This document shows, piece after piece, positions 5,739 to 7,171 of a DNA stretch of 7,171 nucleotides. Position 1 is the first letter of the stretch. Each line of letters starts with the position of its first letter. A program made the translations under genes and the position numbers. Where the stretch lies: the NCBI GenBank assembly GCA_021817625.1, contig JAKASY010000090.1, forward strand, positions 1 to 7,171, in the 5' to 3' direction. The stretch is from Bacillota bacterium (lineage in GTDB: Bacteria; Bacillota_E; JAJZYS01; JAILZS01). The notes beneath the pieces are model-generated. The model did not search any database. It was not told where the DNA came from and was given only the letters and a program-made list of their open reading frames with translations.

Positions 5739-6658
5739 GCACCGCCGCCCGCCGGGTGCTCGCGATCGACGTCGGCGGCACCAAGGTGCAGGCGGCGGTG
5801 GTCGACGACGGCGGCGCCCTCACGGACCGGCTCGCCATGCCCGCCGACTGGTCGGACGCCGGCGCCGCCATGGTGTGCCAGATCGTCGCCCTGGCTCGCG
5901 ACGCCGCGCGCGCTCGCGGCGACCTGAGCGCGGTCGGTGTGGCGGCCACCGGCGTCTTCTCGCCCGAGGGCGTCGTCGCGGGGGCGCGTCCCGGCCGCGA
6001 GCGCTGGCGCGGCACGAACCTGCCGCGCCTGGTCCAGGAGGCGGTCGGCCTTCCCTGCCGGGCCGGCAACGACAGCCAGCTCCTGACGCTCGGCGAGTGC
6101 CGCTTCGGCAGCGGCCGCGGCGGCCGCGTCGTCCTCGGCGTGTCGCTCGGCACGGGCCTGGGCGGTGGGGTCGTGGCGGATGGCCAGCTCCTGCGCGGCG
6201 GCCACGGGGGCGCGGGCGAGATCGGCCACGTGTGCGTCGACATGGGCGGCCGCGCCTGCAACTGCGGCCGCCGGGGCTGCGTCGAGGCCTACGTCGCCGG
6301 CCCCGCCGTCGCCGACCGCTACGCGGAGGCCACGGGCCTCGTGCTCTCGCCCGAGGCGATCTGCGACCGCGCCGAGGCCGGCGAGACGGCGGCTGCCGCC
6401 CTGCTCGACCGCGTCGTGGCGGAGCTCGGCGCCGCCCTTGCCAGCGTGGCGGCCGTCGTCGACCCCGACGTGGTGGTCGTGGGCGGCGGCCTAGGCATGC
6501 GGCTCAGGCCGCGTCTGAGGGAGGTCGCCGCGGCCATCCGCCAGTCGCGCCTCGCCGCGGGGCGAAGCCAGGTGGTCGCGGCCGGCCTCGGCGTGGCGGC
6601 GCCCCTCTACGGCGCGGCCGCGCTGGCCCTGGACGCCGTCCGGGACGGGGTGGCCTGA
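5735..6658 (+). CDS. ROK-family sugar kinase (glucokinase/N-acetyl-sugar kinase type)
   Basis: A 307-residue cytoplasmic ATP-dependent hexose or amino-sugar kinase; length is typical. The N-terminal ATP loop is DVGGTK (12-17). The catalytic block reads GNDSQLLTLGE (111-121), with Asp113 the expected base, where most ROK proteins have ENDAN. Then come SLGTGLGGG (137-145), GEIGH (161-165; Glu162 and His165) and the zinc-binding CNCGRRGC (175-182), which with His165 gives the HC3 set of ROK kinases. VVVGGGLG (247-254) is the adenosine-side loop. There is no N-terminal DNA-binding domain, so it is an enzyme rather than a NagC-type repressor. GTG 5735 overlaps the SIS stop as GTGA and no good Shine-Dalgarno is present, so translation is likely coupled. 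Glucose, ManNAc and GlcNAc kinases share these motifs; the SIS neighbour favours an amino sugar, as inference. Confidence 0.92.
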   Translation: MSTAARRVLAIDVGGTKVQAAVVDDGGALTDRLAMPADWSDAGAAMVCQIVALARDAARARGDLSAVGVAATGVFSPEGVVAGARPGRERWRGTNLPRLVQEAVGLPCRAGNDSQLLTLGECRFGSGRGGRVVLGVSLGTGLGGGVVADGQLLRGGHGGAGEIGHVCVDMGGRACNCGRRGCVEAYVAGPAVADRYAEATGLVLSPEAICDRAEAGETAAAALLDRVVAELGAALASVAAVVDPDVVVVGGGLGMRLRPRLREVAAAIRQSRLAAGRSQVVAAGLGVAAPLYGAAALALDAVRDGVA

Positions 6659-6661
6659 CGG

Positions 6662-7171
6662 CTATGCCGGCGACGCCCGCGCCACGCGACTGCGCAGGAG
6701 CGCCCGCCCCTCCCCCGCCTTGGCGCGGTAGAGGGCGGCGTCCGCCTGCGCCCGCAGCTCGGTGATGTGCGTGGGGTCGCCGGCGGCGACACCGGCGCAC
6801 ATGGCGATGACGAGGCCCGGAGCGACGTCCTCGAACGACTGCCCGTCCATCTGCGCGAGGATGTCCGCCGCGCGCTCTGTCGCCGTCTCGACGTCGGCGT
6901 GGGCGAGGACGACCGCGAACTCGTCGCCGCCCAGGCGCACCGCCAGGTCGGACGGGCGGATGCTGCGCTCGAGGGTCTGCCCGATGCGCACGAGCACCGC
7001 GTCGCCGGCCAGGTGGCCGTGACGGTCGTTGACGCCCTTGAAGTCGTTCACATCCAAGAGGATGAGCGCCACCCGGTCGACGCCGACGCGCTCGGCGTCC
7101 GCGAGGTACTGCTCGAGGGCGCGCCGGTTGCCCACACCCGTTAGGTCGTCCTGGCGGGCGTGGCGACTGAG
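6662..7171 (-). CDS. GGDEF diguanylate cyclase domain protein, C-terminal part, cut by right edge
   Basis: The last 169 codons of a protein whose N-terminus lies past the right edge; the frame is open to base 7171 and stops at TAG 6662-6664. A whole GGDEF domain is visible: DDLTGVGNRRALEQYL at the start, LILLDVNDFKGVNDRHGHLAGD (metal and substrate residues), and RLGGDEFAVVL with the catalytic GGDEF intact. RPSD precedes GGDEF by five residues, the place of the RxxD inhibitory c-di-GMP site, so feedback control is likely. It ends with ADAALYRAKAGEGR, the usual C-terminal helix. It should make c-di-GMP from two GTP. The sensor or membrane part is not in view; the GTG at 7133-7135 is inside the domain and is not a real start. 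It converges on the ROK gene with 3 bp between stops and no terminator visible. Confidence 0.94.
   Translation of the reverse strand, partial: LSRHARQDDLTGVGNRRALEQYLADAERVGVDRVALILLDVNDFKGVNDRHGHLAGDAVLVRIGQTLERSIRPSDLAVRLGGDEFAVVLAHADVETATERAADILAQMDGQSFEDVAPGLVIAMCAGVAAGDPTHITELRAQADAALYRAKAGEGRALLRSRVARASPA

Noticed and set aside
5083..6261. 392-codon minus-strand open frame opposite the SIS and ROK genes
   Set aside because: Arg/Pro/Ser-rich shadow of the SIS and ROK genes, which carry clear motifs on the plus strand.

Overview
This is a very GC-rich (about three quarters G+C by eye) bacterial chromosomal stretch with tightly packed genes. It holds six complete protein-coding genes and two that are cut off by the window edges. 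No tRNA, rRNA, CRISPR array, insertion sequence or phage gene is visible. The high GC, GTG starts, a secreted GerMN/Gmad2 protein, a DUF4389 membrane protein and a GGDEF protein suggest a high-GC terrabacterial lineage, such as a deep actinobacterium, a high-GC Firmicutes or a Chloroflexi-type organism. That placement is inference; nothing here fixes the taxon.

Left part (minus strand, read right to left). A DUF4389 membrane protein (2743-3066) is followed after about 135 bp by a secreted GerMN+Gmad2 protein (1801-2607). Next, after a 69-bp gap with an AT-rich promoter-like island, comes a class III, glutamate-1-semialdehyde-mutase-like aminotransferase (391-1731). Abutting or overlapping its end is the N-terminus of an FGGY-type sugar kinase that runs off the left edge. 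The aminotransferase and kinase look like one transcription unit with its own promoter. The kinase lacks any sensible ATG/GTG/TTG start; an in-frame CTG behind a perfect Shine-Dalgarno is the best candidate.

Right part (plus strand). Across a roughly 376-bp divergent intergenic region begins a second unit: histidyl-tRNA synthetase (hisS, about 3443-4729), a two-domain SIS sugar-phosphate isomerase-like protein (4755-5738) and a ROK-family sugar kinase (5735-6658). hisS and the SIS gene are separated by 25 bp containing an 8-codon mini-ORF. The SIS and ROK genes overlap by GTGA. SIS plus ROK suggests phosphorylation and isomerisation or deamination of an amino sugar, cotranscribed with a housekeeping synthetase. 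A GGDEF diguanylate cyclase (minus strand, from the right edge to 6662) converges on the ROK gene with only 3 bp between stop codons.

The genes therefore form two carbohydrate-related cassettes pointing away from each other, the aminotransferase/FGGY kinase and the SIS/ROK pair, with envelope proteins and hisS between them. Substrates cannot be read from the sequence. I see no convincing new defence or mobile system. The less ordinary points are the kinase start, the hairpin over the aminotransferase ribosome-binding site, and the mini-ORF linking hisS to the SIS gene.
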